NCBI GenBank assembly: GCA_023663865.1
Contig: JAMPGU010000016.1
Location: forward strand, 1-49,174
Reading direction: 5' to 3'
Source: Clostridium sp.
GTDB taxonomy: Bacteria > Bacillota > Clostridia > Oscillospirales > Acutalibacteraceae
Length of the DNA: 49,174 nt
The stretch's first letter is position 1, and every line of letters starts with the position of its first letter. Under the pieces are notes generated by a model. The model did no database searches and had not been told where the DNA came from. It saw nothing but the letters and a program-made list of their open reading frames with translations. The translations under genes were made by a program, and so were the position numbers. Below, one piece after another: positions 30,671 through 39,506 of this stretch.

Positions 30671-33600
30671 ATGAAGAAAGCATTAAAAAAGACTGTGGCG
30701 GTATTGCTTGCCGTACTTATGGTATTACTCAATCTGCCGCTTTCAGCTCTTGCATTGAACGGCGCTGCCATTACAATTTCTTCTAATTCAACCTCAGCTG
30801 ACGGCATTGATATTGATGACGATGTTGAATTTGATTATTATGTTGAAATTAATGGACAGCCATTTAACGGCGAGGCTGTCGGCAGTAATGCAAAGCATTA
30901 CAGTATCGTTGACGGTATACTGACATTGCCTTACAATGTGAGTGCAAGCATTACCGGTGTTGAGGACGGAAGTACCTACAGTGTAAAGCGTCTGGAATAC
31001 GATAATTTAAAGTATGCGCTGATGGACGAAACCCAGGCACAGACAGGTGATATTGCCTCTAAGGAATATTACGTAACGGTTAATGACGGTGAACGTGAAA
31101 GAATTACTGCTGAAGAATTTAATGCTGCAACAGATAATGGCGCGAATCTTGAAATCGTTAAATACTATGACGACAAAGGTAATGTTTATAACGATGCAGT
31201 TGAGATTAACGGCTACACGGTAACAAGGCATCAGGGTACATCTGTATCCTACACCCTTGATGAATTTTCAGGCTGGGCAGCCGAAGAGGTTTTGGAAACC
31301 TATGATTTTTCTATTCATAACATAACCTGTACACACAGCTGTAGTATAACAAAAGTTTTATGGCAAAATGTTACCACGTGGCCGTGGTCAAGTTCACTTA
31401 CTGGCTCAATGTCAGATCATGATGATATAGTGAAAACGCAGTCTTCAAGTACTTTTTCCAACCCAACAAGCCTTAGCTCATCTATTTCCTCCTGCCTTAA
31501 TGCTATTCAGCAGGATGAAATGAGAGTTTATTATGATTACAGCAATGCTCTTGCAGAGGAAACAGGTAAAAATATTATTTTCCTTACAAATGCATTAACT
31601 AAGACACACCCTGATACGCAGGTTGAAAATTCAAATGGTGCCAGCACAACAGAAACGTATGAGGATATCACAAGCTACGCAAAAGCAGTTGTTGAGGTAA
31701 CGCAGGAAAAAACTGTATATGAAAGTGTTGATGTAGATGCAAACAAAGAGGTTTGCTTTGACGCTGAATTTAAGGCAGCACCTACAGGCACCTTTGTTGT
31801 TGATTACATTATATACAGCGGAACTTACCCTGAATCCTATGACGGTGCCGCATTTGAAATTAAGGATGCCCTTGGCAATCCGTTAACTGAGGGAGAGGAT
31901 TATACCCTTGAGGTTTCAAATGCAAGTGTGAATGTTCTTATTGCTGATATCGGATATACGGTTTACAAATTCTCAGGTCTCAAGATGGGCTACTATACAA
32001 TCCAGCAGACACTGGGCGCATCCGGATATATAGTTGATAAAAATGAATATGCTTTCGCGGTTGGACGAGATGGTGCTGTAACCGGTGATCACTTTGCCAC
32101 CTCCTCGTTTGATTCAAAATATACAGCTTTAACGAATAACACGTACAGCTTGATTACAACCTTTAAGGTATTCAAAAACAACAGCTTTTCAATTGAATTC
32201 AGCAAGGTTGACCAAAATGGGGACGTAGTTCCTAACGCTAAATTCCTTATGATTGAAAGAGACGCCTTTCTTGACCTTGTTGTAACCTTGATGAAATCAG
32301 GTGTTGACACAGTCGGCAATCTAAATTGGAATGATGTTTTAGAACAGCTTCAAAATACGGATTGGGAAAATATTGATATCGGCACCATTCTTGGAATTAT
32401 ACTTTCACTTGTAAATCTTGACGAGGTAACGCTGGGTGAAATTACACTTCCTGCAATATTATCAACGACCTCAAATTCAGATGGTGTTGTTTCCTTCAGT
32501 AATTCCTCCAATATTCTTAATATTCTCGGTACTCTTACAAATAACGGAATTACAGGCGAACAGCTTGCAAGCATAATAGAAACATATTTCGGCAGCATTA
32601 TTCCTGAGGAATATATGCAGTATCTTGATATTCTTGCATCCATCACTAGCGTAATTCACGTGCATTCAGGTGTTCCTGCAGGCTCATATATTATGGTTGA
32701 AAGTGAAGCTCCTGCCGGATATGAAAGAAATGCACTTGTTTACACTGTCATTGTGGCTGCTGACGGCACTGCCGTTGCAAGTGCAGGTGTTATAATTCCT
32801 GTGTTGGTTGACTCTATCAATTCAAGATTTGGTATTGACCTTACAGATATACTGATTAATGAAGAGGAGTTTGAAAAATATAAGGACACATTGGGAGGTG
32901 CATTTGATACCTTCACGAAATATTCAACTGCGGTTATAGATGGTGTTGTTGCTTTCCTTGCAGGTGTAATCGGTGAGGATAATGCCACCTCTGAACAGCT
33001 TATGGCAATCAGACAAAAAATTGTTGATTATAATGATCAGTATGATGACCTTGCCGCTGCAATCGGTCAGACTATCAGCGATATCAACAGTATGATTACA
33101 GATGAGCTTACTACCGAATGGAGATATTACGATACAAGACTTTATGTGGATGCTGACATCGTTATAATAGATTGTCAGGGCAATCCTCTTGATATTGATT
33201 TTAAGATTACGGATTCTGACGGAAATGAAATTGCACCGAATGATGACAAGACAGTAACCCTTCCGTTTGGTGAATACACCATTACAACGACAGAAAATTA
33301 CCAGCTTGTTGATGAAGCATCCGTAAGCACAATAACAGTTGATGATGCTTCGGCAGAATACAGCTTTATTTTGGAATATCATATTCCATCTGAAGCCATT
33401 GTCAGCACGGTTGATCCTGATTGTGAAAATGCAGGATCAGTTACCACAACAGTTAAATGCTCTGTTTGTGATACGCTGATTTCTGAAAATATTACAGAAA
33501 CTGATGCACTCAATCATACAGTAGTCATTGACGATGCAGTCGCACCAACTTGTGAAGAAACAGGTTTAACAGAGGGTAGTCATTGCTCAGTATGTAACAA

Positions 33601-35575
33601 GGTGCTTGTAGAACAAGAAGTACTGGATGCACTCAACCACACAGTAGTTATTGATGAAGCAGTCGCACCAACTTGCGAAGACACAGGCTTGACAGAAGGT
33701 AGTCATTGCTCTGTATGTAATAAAGTGCTTGTAGCACAAGAAGTACTGGAAGCGCTCGACCATACAGTAGTGATTGATGAAGCAGTCGCACCGACTTGCG
33801 AAGAGACTGGCTTGACAGAGGGAAGTCACTGCTCCGTATGTAACAAGGTGTTTGTTGCCCAAGAAACGATTGATGCACTCGATCATGATTTTGATTACGA
33901 TAACGGAACAATAACAAAGCCTTCCACTTGTGTAGAGCAAGGCGAGATTGTGTTCACTTGTAAAAATGATCCGACACATACAAAGGTTCAGCTGCTCGAT
34001 TTGGCAGAGCATGAAAGCGTAGCAACTGTTACAGCTCCGACATGTACAACAAAAGGTTATACAACATATACCTGCTCAATATGCGGTGAGACATTCGTAG
34101 GTGATTATGTAGACGCTCTCGACCATACAGTAGTCGTTGACGAAGCAGTAGCACCAACTTGCGAAGATACAGGCTTGACAGAGGGTGGTCATTGTTCCGT
34201 ATGTAACAAGGTGCTTGTAGCACAGGAGATTGTAGATGCACTCAATCATACAGTAGTGATTGATGAAGCTGTAGCACCTACTTGTGAAGAAACAGGCTTG
34301 ACAGAGGGCAGCCACTGCTCTGTATGTAACAAGGTGCTCGTTGTACAGAAAACTGTAGACGCACTTGACCATACAGTGGTAATAGACGAAGCAGTAGCAC
34401 CAACTTGTGAAAATACAGGCTTGACAGAGGGCAGCCACTGTTCTGTATGTAATAAGGTGCTTGTAGCACAGAAAACTGTAGATGCACTCAATCATACAGT
34501 AGTGACTGATGAAGCAGTAGCACCAACTTGTGAAGACACAGGCTTGACAGAGGGCAGCCACTGTTCTGTATGTAATAAGGTGCTTGTAGCACAGAAAACT
34601 GTAGATGCACTCAATCATACAGTAGTGACTGATGAAGCAGTAGCACCAACTTGTGAAGACACAGGCTTGACAGAGGGCAGCCACTGTTCCGTATGTAATA
34701 AAGTACTCGTTGCACAGGAGACTGTTGACGCACTCGACCACACAGTAGTTATTGACGAAGCAGTCGCACCAACCTGCGAAGAGACTGGATTGACAGAGGG
34801 TAGTCACTGTTCCGTATGTAATAAAGTACTTGTTGCACAGGAGACTGTTGATGCACTCAATCATACAGTAGTGACTGATGAAGCAGTAGCGCCGACTTGC
34901 GAAGAGACTGGATTGACAGAGGGAAGCCATTGCTCCGTATGTAATAAGGTACTCGTTGCACAGAAAACGGTTGATGCACTCGACCACACAGTAGTGACTG
35001 ACGAAGCAGTTGCACCAACTTGCGAAGACACAGGCTTGACAGAAGGTAGTCATTGTTCAGTATGTAATAAGGTGCTTGTAGCACAAGAAGTACTGGAAGC
35101 ACTCGACCATACAGTGGTAATAGACAAAGCAGTAGCACCAACTTGTGAAGAGACTGGTTTAACAGAGGGAAGCCACTGTTCCGTATGTAATAAAGTACTC
35201 GTTGCACAGGAAACAGTTGATGCACTCGACCATACAGTAGTAATAGACGAAGCAGTCGCACCAACTTGTGAAGAGACTGGCTTGACAGAGGGTAGTCATT
35301 GCTCTGTATGTAATAAGGTGCTTGTTGCACAAGAAATTATTGATAGGCTTCCAGCTCCGGAAGTAACCGAGACAGCACCTACAACGACGAATGAAGCAAC
35401 AACCCAGGCAACTACAGAGAAAACGGACAATGTAATTAAGAATACATCTAAGATAAGTCCTGCAACAGGAATAACAACCACAGCAGGTTCAATATCCATT
35501 ACATTGGCAGCGTCTTTATTCGTTGCACTGGCAGCTTATGTAATTATTACAGAGAAAAAACGAAAGAGTATTTAA
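30671..35575 (+). CDS. Large sortase-anchored surface protein with Cna-B-like domains and 41-residue Cys repeats
   Basis: A 1634-residue secreted protein. A signal peptide (KKTVAVLLAVLMVLLNLPLSALA) covers about residues 1-29. The region 370-720 holds prealbumin/Cna-B-like parts: GYYTIQQTLGASGY, then FSKVDQNGDVVPNAKF and, after a long helical insertion, GSYIMVESEAPAGYE. Another such module is near 835-900. Thirteen repeats of 41 residues follow, each with APTCEETGLTEGSHCSVCNKVLV and three Cys. A Thr-rich linker leads to an SPATG sorting signal at 1596-1600, a hydrophobic helix and the tail KKRKSI. It is probably a wall-anchored adhesin or stalk. No sortase gene is nearby. GGGG precedes the ATG. 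The repeats resemble Cys-rich modules in other gut Clostridia; their ligand is unknown. Confidence 0.88.
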   Translation: MKKALKKTVAVLLAVLMVLLNLPLSALALNGAAITISSNSTSADGIDIDDDVEFDYYVEINGQPFNGEAVGSNAKHYSIVDGILTLPYNVSASITGVEDGSTYSVKRLEYDNLKYALMDETQAQTGDIASKEYYVTVNDGERERITAEEFNAATDNGANLEIVKYYDDKGNVYNDAVEINGYTVTRHQGTSVSYTLDEFSGWAAEEVLETYDFSIHNITCTHSCSITKVLWQNVTTWPWSSSLTGSMSDHDDIVKTQSSSTFSNPTSLSSSISSCLNAIQQDEMRVYYDYSNALAEETGKNIIFLTNALTKTHPDTQVENSNGASTTETYEDITSYAKAVVEVTQEKTVYESVDVDANKEVCFDAEFKAAPTGTFVVDYIIYSGTYPESYDGAAFEIKDALGNPLTEGEDYTLEVSNASVNVLIADIGYTVYKFSGLKMGYYTIQQTLGASGYIVDKNEYAFAVGRDGAVTGDHFATSSFDSKYTALTNNTYSLITTFKVFKNNSFSIEFSKVDQNGDVVPNAKFLMIERDAFLDLVVTLMKSGVDTVGNLNWNDVLEQLQNTDWENIDIGTILGIILSLVNLDEVTLGEITLPAILSTTSNSDGVVSFSNSSNILNILGTLTNNGITGEQLASIIETYFGSIIPEEYMQYLDILASITSVIHVHSGVPAGSYIMVESEAPAGYERNALVYTVIVAADGTAVASAGVIIPVLVDSINSRFGIDLTDILINEEEFEKYKDTLGGAFDTFTKYSTAVIDGVVAFLAGVIGEDNATSEQLMAIRQKIVDYNDQYDDLAAAIGQTISDINSMITDELTTEWRYYDTRLYVDADIVIIDCQGNPLDIDFKITDSDGNEIAPNDDKTVTLPFGEYTITTTENYQLVDEASVSTITVDDASAEYSFILEYHIPSEAIVSTVDPDCENAGSVTTTVKCSVCDTLISENITETDALNHTVVIDDAVAPTCEETGLTEGSHCSVCNKVLVEQEVLDALNHTVVIDEAVAPTCEDTGLTEGSHCSVCNKVLVAQEVLEALDHTVVIDEAVAPTCEETGLTEGSHCSVCNKVFVAQETIDALDHDFDYDNGTITKPSTCVEQGEIVFTCKNDPTHTKVQLLDLAEHESVATVTAPTCTTKGYTTYTCSICGETFVGDYVDALDHTVVVDEAVAPTCEDTGLTEGGHCSVCNKVLVAQEIVDALNHTVVIDEAVAPTCEETGLTEGSHCSVCNKVLVVQKTVDALDHTVVIDEAVAPTCENTGLTEGSHCSVCNKVLVAQKTVDALNHTVVTDEAVAPTCEDTGLTEGSHCSVCNKVLVAQKTVDALNHTVVTDEAVAPTCEDTGLTEGSHCSVCNKVLVAQETVDALDHTVVIDEAVAPTCEETGLTEGSHCSVCNKVLVAQETVDALNHTVVTDEAVAPTCEETGLTEGSHCSVCNKVLVAQKTVDALDHTVVTDEAVAPTCEDTGLTEGSHCSVCNKVLVAQEVLEALDHTVVIDKAVAPTCEETGLTEGSHCSVCNKVLVAQETVDALDHTVVIDEAVAPTCEETGLTEGSHCSVCNKVLVAQEIIDRLPAPEVTETAPTTTNEATTQATTEKTDNVIKNTSKISPATGITTTAGSISITLAASLFVALAAYVIITEKKRKSI
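33509..35347 (+). repeat. Thirteen 123-bp in-frame tandem repeats in two blocks
   Basis: The unit encodes L-(N/D)-H-T-V-V-(I/T)-D-E-A-V-A-P-T-C and continues to HCSVCNKVLVAQ-x(5)-A, 41 residues. Three copies run from 33509 to 33877. A 240-base diverged stretch follows, with a related TCVEQGE/TYTCSICGE pattern. Ten copies run from 34118 to 35347. Copies seven and eight (34487-34732) are identical over about their first 80 bases, a sign of recent duplication. Long open frames on the opposite strand here are a by-product of the repeat. Confidence 0.97.
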
Positions 35576-35601
35576 GCGTTAACAAAATTTTATATCAATT
35601 A

Positions 35602-35645
35602 AAAACATTCCTGCAGGTCCCAGTGGCTTACAGGAATGTTTTTTT
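35602..35645 (+). terminator. Terminator of the surface-protein gene
   Basis: AAACATTCCTG pairs with CAGGAATGTTT around a 17-base loop and is followed by further Ts. It lies 26 bases after the stop. From here to the promoter at 35795 I see no other feature. Confidence 0.85.
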
Positions 35646-35794
35646 GTTGAGACTTTAAAATGAAATGAGAAATACTTGATGTGTCTTGCTATACCGATTT
35701 TGGAATAGATGATGTCAGTAATTGCACTGTGATGCATAAAAGAAGAAATCACATTTTAATCCTCTATGTTGATTTCAGATTTGCTATAAAAATG

Positions 35795-35823
35795 TTGACA
35801 AGGAAACATTATTATGCTATATT
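35795..35823 (+). promoter_or_regulatory. Promoter of the marR-MATE operon with direct repeats
   Basis: TTGACA at 35795-35800, a 17-base spacer and TATATT at 35818-35823, with TG one base before the -10. GGAAACATT (35802-35810) and GGAAACAAT (35832-35840) flank the -10 with 30-bp spacing and could be half-sites for the MarR protein. Confidence 0.8.
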
Positions 35824-35857
35824 ATTTCTATGGAAACAATATGAGGAGGCAAATAAT

Positions 35858-36307
35858 ATGCGAAAAGATTTAATCCCTTTATTTAAAGAGTATGGCGATA
35901 AGCAGGAGATATTATCAAAATTATGTGAGAGTGAAGCACTGAGAAAATACAACAACTCGGAGCTTCATATAATTGCTGCAATCGGAGATTTGGAAAATCC
36001 GAATGTTACTGCAATTGCCGCTTATATGGGTATGACTAAGGGCGGTATAAGCAAGAATATAAAGAAGCTTATTGACGCAGGGCTAATAACCACCTATCAG
36101 GCAAAGAGCAATAACAGAAAAATTTTTTATAATCTTACAGTTGAGGGCAGAAAGATTTATGATAAGCATAATACTGCACATAAAAATTGGATAGAGCGAG
36201 ACAACGCTTTTTTTTCACAGTTTTCAGATGATGAAATAAACGGTGTGGCAGATTTCCTTTGCAGGTTTATTAATCATCTTGATGAAGAAATAGAGAAAAG
36301 GTCGTGA
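35858..36307 (+). CDS. MarR-family transcriptional regulator
   Basis: A 149-residue winged-helix regulator. The HTH includes NPNVTAIAAYMGMTKGGISKNIKKLIDAGLI, followed by the wing SNNRKIFYNLTVEGRKIY. The ATG at 35858 follows GAGGAGG and gives a normal MarR length; the frame stays open further upstream but that part crosses the promoter. It is followed 4 bases later by a MATE exporter, a common repressor-pump pair. It probably represses its own operon and responds to a pump substrate. Confidence 0.9.
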   Translation: MRKDLIPLFKEYGDKQEILSKLCESEALRKYNNSELHIIAAIGDLENPNVTAIAAYMGMTKGGISKNIKKLIDAGLITTYQAKSNNRKIFYNLTVEGRKIYDKHNTAHKNWIERDNAFFSQFSDDEINGVADFLCRFINHLDEEIEKRS

Positions 36308-36311
36308 TAAA

Positions 36312-37679
36312 ATGAAGCAGAAAATAGAAAGTAAAGAAATTTTTGAATCACTCCCTATACCGAAGGCACTGAGAGCAATGGCAGTGCCAACTGTTGTAAG
36401 TCAGATTATTGTACTGATTTATAATCTTGCAGATACTTTTTTTGTAGGGCAGACAAATAATCCGTATATGGTTGCAGCCACCTCCTTGATTCTTCCTGTT
36501 TTCAATATAACGCTTTCGCTGGCAGGGCTGACGGGTGTCGGAGGAGGCTCCTTAATCTCAAGACTGCTTGGTGAAAACAGAGAGGACGAAGCAAAAAAGG
36601 TCAGCAGCTTCAGCATCTATTTATCAGTAGTTATTACTGCACTTTTCTCGCTTTTTATGGCAGTTTTTATGGAACCAATCTTGAATTTGCTGGGAGCAGG
36701 AGAGAATACATATTTGTTTGCTAAGCAATATGCGTTTTGTGTTATTGTTCTTGGCGGTGTTCCGACTGTGCTATCCAATGTTCTGTCAAATCTTTTAAGA
36801 AGTGTAGGCGTATCGAAGCAGGCCGGCTTTGGCATAACAATGGGCGGTTTGATAAATATTGTGTTAGATCCTCTCTTTATGTTTGTTATTCTTCCCAAAG
36901 GTAATGAGATTTTAGGCGTTGGTATTGCAACCTGCCTTTCAAACTGTATAGCTTGTATTTACTTTTTCTGTGTGATATTTAAAATCAGGAAAAAATCGGT
37001 TATCAGTTTCAATGTTAAACTCGGTATGCCTGAGAGAAAAAGTATTTCTTCTATCTTTAATGTGGGTATTCCGTCAGCCATCGCGACCTTATTGTTTGAT
37101 TTGGACTATATTGTTATAGATAAGCTGATGGTTGCATACGGTGATATATCTCTAGCGGCAATAGGAATTGTATTAAAAGCAGAAAGGCTGCCGCTGAATG
37201 TAGGTATAGGCTTATGCCAGGGTATGATGCCGATTGTTGCATACAATTATTCTGCTAAGAATTATAAGCGAATGAATGATACAGTAAACCATTCAATGAA
37301 GGTTGGCTTGATTACGGCAGCAATAAGCATTATATTGTATGAAATATCTGCAATGTATATAATGAAGCTGTTTATTACAGATGCAGGAACAGTGTCCCTT
37401 GGAACAGACTTTTTAAGAATAAGAATTCTTGCAACACCGCTGATGTTTTTAAGCTTTTTCACTGTCTATTTATTCCAAGCCTTTGGTAAAGGAAATAAAG
37501 CACTGTTTCTCGGAATCATGAGATGGGCAGTATTTAACATACCTATGCTGTTTATTCTTAATAAAATTATCGGTATGTATGGCATCGTATGGTCACAGAT
37601 TACGGCAGATATTTTAACCGTTGCTTTGTCCTTGTATGTTTATAAAAGATACAAGAAGAGTATTGAATTGATAGCATAG
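36312..37679 (+). CDS. MATE-family exporter (third copy, MepA-like)
   Basis: A 455-residue MATE transporter with PKALRAMAVPTVVSQIIVLIYNLADTFFVGQ at the N-terminus. That VPTVVSQ...NLADTFFVGQ pattern is typical of the MepA group. The second half starts near SIFNVGIPSAIATLLFDLDYI. It is co-transcribed with the MarR gene, as in mepRA of Staphylococcus. It should export drugs or cationic toxic compounds. No terminator is visible between its stop and the lysR promoter at 37723. Confidence 0.9.
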   Translation: MKQKIESKEIFESLPIPKALRAMAVPTVVSQIIVLIYNLADTFFVGQTNNPYMVAATSLILPVFNITLSLAGLTGVGGGSLISRLLGENREDEAKKVSSFSIYLSVVITALFSLFMAVFMEPILNLLGAGENTYLFAKQYAFCVIVLGGVPTVLSNVLSNLLRSVGVSKQAGFGITMGGLINIVLDPLFMFVILPKGNEILGVGIATCLSNCIACIYFFCVIFKIRKKSVISFNVKLGMPERKSISSIFNVGIPSAIATLLFDLDYIVIDKLMVAYGDISLAAIGIVLKAERLPLNVGIGLCQGMMPIVAYNYSAKNYKRMNDTVNHSMKVGLITAAISIILYEISAMYIMKLFITDAGTVSLGTDFLRIRILATPLMFLSFFTVYLFQAFGKGNKALFLGIMRWAVFNIPMLFILNKIIGMYGIVWSQITADILTVALSLYVYKRYKKSIELIA

Positions 37680-37722
37680 TGTAGTGAATTGCAGCAAGAC
37701 AAGAGAAATATAGTGCGTGAAT

Positions 37723-37751
37723 TTGCTTAACGGGCATAGATATGCTATAAT
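37723..37751 (+). promoter_or_regulatory. Promoter of the lysR gene
   Basis: TTGCTT at 37723-37728, a 17-base spacer and TATAAT at 37746-37751, with TG at 37743-37744 (extended -10). The predicted transcript starts about 23 bases before the ATG. Confidence 0.75.
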
Positions 37752-37779
37752 AATTCAAAATCTGTATGGATGTGATTTT

Positions 37780-38676
37780 ATGGAAATTAGAGTATTACGC
37801 TATTTTTTAACGGTTGTTCGTGAAGAAAATATTACAAAGGCGGCTGAGGTTTTACATATCACACAGCCTACCCTGAGCCGTCAGCTTTCACAGCTTGAGG
37901 AAGGAATCGGCGTTAAGCTTTTTGACAGAGGCACAAGAAGAATTACATTAACCGATGAAGGACTGCTCCTTCGCAGAAGAGCAGAGGAAATACTTTCTCT
38001 CGTTGACAAAACGGAGCAAGAGCTATTAGAGCAGGATGAACAGATTGAAGGTAAAATCACAATCGGCTGCGGAGAGATAGAGGCTGTTCAGGTTTTGCCA
38101 AAGCTTTTTTCAGCCTTCAATGAAAAATATCCGAATGTTACATTTGATATTTTTACAGCAACGGCTGATTTGGTTAAGGAGCAAATGGACAAAGGTTTGG
38201 TGGATATAGGCTTGCTGCTGGAGCCGATTGATATTGATAAATATGAGTTTATCCGTTTGCCGATTCAGGAAAAATGGGTTGTTCTGATGAATGCAGATGA
38301 TAAGCTGACTGAAAAGGACGCACTTACAGCCAAGGATTTATCAAAGCTGCCTCTTGTTCTGCCTCGGCGAATGCGTGTGCAAAATGAGCTTGCAAGCTGG
38401 TTTGGCGATTACTATGATGCTTTAAATGTAAGGTTTACCAGCAACCTGAAAACAAACGGAGCCATTATGGTTCATGCAGGTTTGGCCTATTCAATCGTTA
38501 TTGAGGGGTCTGTTAAATTCTGGGATAAAAGTCAGATTACTTATCGGCCGTTATCACCGGCTTTGACCGCAACAAGCGTAATTGCGTGGAAAAGGCATCA
38601 ACCTTTCAGTCCTGCAGCTGCAAAATTTATTGAACATACAAAATGCTTTTTAGGCATAGAAAGCCATAAAAACTAA
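37780..38676 (+). CDS. LysR-family transcriptional regulator
   Basis: A 298-residue LysR protein. The N-terminal HTH has ITKAAEVLHITQPTLSRQLSQLE and then GVKLFDRG, and the C-terminal half is the usual substrate-binding fold (EGKITIGCGEIEAVQVLPKLF). I use the ATG at 37780, which gives the standard start MEIRVLRYFLTVV; a longer frame to 37717 would cross the promoter. The redox operon that follows on the same strand is its likely target, though LysR genes more often face their targets. The inducer is unknown. Confidence 0.9.
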   Translation: MEIRVLRYFLTVVREENITKAAEVLHITQPTLSRQLSQLEEGIGVKLFDRGTRRITLTDEGLLLRRRAEEILSLVDKTEQELLEQDEQIEGKITIGCGEIEAVQVLPKLFSAFNEKYPNVTFDIFTATADLVKEQMDKGLVDIGLLLEPIDIDKYEFIRLPIQEKWVVLMNADDKLTEKDALTAKDLSKLPLVLPRRMRVQNELASWFGDYYDALNVRFTSNLKTNGAIMVHAGLAYSIVIEGSVKFWDKSQITYRPLSPALTATSVIAWKRHQPFSPAAAKFIEHTKCFLGIESHKN

Positions 38677-38680
38677 GTAT

Positions 38681-38708
38681 TTGATATATTGAATTTTATA
38701 GATATAAT
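38681..38708 (+). promoter_or_regulatory. Promoter of the redox operon, set against the lysR terminator
   Basis: TTGATA at 38681-38686, a 16-base spacer and TATAAT at 38703-38708. Transcription would start near 38715, inside the left arm of the hairpin at 38709. Transcripts from here would therefore lack most of that arm. Confidence 0.7.
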
Positions 38709-38745
38709 AAAAGTGTAGGAAATATTATCCTGCACTTTTTCTTTT
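38709..38745 (+). terminator. Terminator of lysR
   Basis: AAAAGTGTAGGA (38709-38720) pairs over 12 bp with TCCTGCACTTTT (38728-38739, one G-U pair), followed by TCTTTT. It should stop readthrough from lysR but not transcripts that begin at the overlapping promoter. Confidence 0.85.
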
Positions 38746-38757
38746 GGAGAGATCTAT

Positions 38758-38931
38758 ATGGATGGTATAAACGCGATTACAGACAAAATAGAAAATTCAA
38801 ATCTAACCGGTGAGGAGAAGATAAGATTTTTAAAACTACAGCGCTGTAAATTGCTTGAGGAAATACACAAAAAGCAGCAGTTGCTTGACCAGATTGATTA
38901 TTTAATTATTCAAATTAATAAGGAGATATAA
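38758..38931 (+). CDS. 57-residue coiled-coil protein resembling the C-terminus of a MerR regulator
   Basis: An ATG after TTGGAGAG opens a frame for 57 residues ending at TAA, 2 bases before the next ATG. The stretch LKLQRCKLLEEIHKKQQLLD followed by QIDYLIIQI looks like the dimer coil at the C-terminus of MerR-family proteins that often sit next to aldo/keto-reductase and flavodoxin genes. No HTH is encoded in or before it. It may be a remnant of a regulator that lost its DNA-binding half, or a small protein that pairs with a MerR coil. Its good ribosome site and promoter suggest it is still translated. Confidence 0.65.
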   Translation: MDGINAITDKIENSNLTGEEKIRFLKLQRCKLLEEIHKKQQLLDQIDYLIIQINKEI

Positions 38932-38933
38932 TT

Positions 38934-39473
38934 ATGAGTAAAAGGGTTACTGTTCTTTTAACAAGTCTGCGCAAAAACAGCAATTCAGAAACGCTTGCCA
39001 AGTCCTTTGCAAAGGGTGCTGAGGATGCAGGAAATGATGTTGAATTTATTTCACTTGCAGGAAAGAACATTGCATTTTGCACCGGTTGTCTTGCCTGTCA
39101 GAAAATGGGAAGTTGCGTAATAAAAGACGATGCAAATAAAATTACAGAAAAGGTTTTAAATGCAGATGTGGTTGTATTTGCCACACCGATTTATTACTAT
39201 GAAATGGCGGGTCAAATGAAAACATTAATTGACAGAATGAATTCAATATATCCAAAGGATTATAAGTTCAGGAATATTTATATGCTTTCAACAGCAGCTG
39301 AGGATGAGGATTATGTTCCTGAAAAAGCGTTAAATGGTTTGCAGGGTTGGATTGACTGCTTTGAAAAAGCAGTACTGAAAGGCTCGGTGTTCTGCGGTGG
39401 TGTAGATGCACCGATGGATATTGCAGATAATGCCAAATTAGATGAAGCCTATAAAATGGGGAATAACATTTAA
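38934..39473 (+). CDS. Flavodoxin-like NAD(P)H-dependent FMN reductase
   Basis: A 179-residue flavoprotein of the FMN-reductase/flavodoxin-2 group. It has the phosphate loop TSLRKNSNSETLAKSFAKG, the ATPIYYYEMAGQMKTLIDR core typical of the family, and a Cys cluster FCTGCLACQKMGSC (C-x2-C-x5-C) like iron-sulfur flavoproteins with one Cys fewer. It may reduce quinones, flavins or small electrophiles. It follows the small coil gene by 2 bases and is one of two such reductases in the operon. Confidence 0.87.
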   Translation: MSKRVTVLLTSLRKNSNSETLAKSFAKGAEDAGNDVEFISLAGKNIAFCTGCLACQKMGSCVIKDDANKITEKVLNADVVVFATPIYYYEMAGQMKTLIDRMNSIYPKDYKFRNIYMLSTAAEDEDYVPEKALNGLQGWIDCFEKAVLKGSVFCGGVDAPMDIADNAKLDEAYKMGNNI

Positions 39474-39506
39474 TTTTAAATTCAATAATTATATGAGGTT
39501 TAGGTT

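Noticed and set aside
33587..35330. Several long open frames on the minus strand within the surface-protein gene, the longest 325 codons
   Set aside because: They arise because a 123-bp repeat without stops in one frame keeps that frame open in every copy. They have low-complexity Cys/Tyr-rich products, no ribosome sites and no family match.
33509..35347. Regularly spaced repeats as a CRISPR array
   Set aside because: The units are 123 bp, contiguous and in frame, with no unique spacers and no cas genes nearby.
35681..35857. Longer start for the MarR protein
   Set aside because: The upstream part of the frame crosses a near-consensus promoter at 35795-35823 and gives non-MarR sequence. The ATG at 35858 has a strong ribosome site and gives the usual length.
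37717..37779. Longer start for the LysR protein
   Set aside because: It would begin before the -35 element of the extended -10 promoter. The start at 37780 matches the usual LysR N-terminus.
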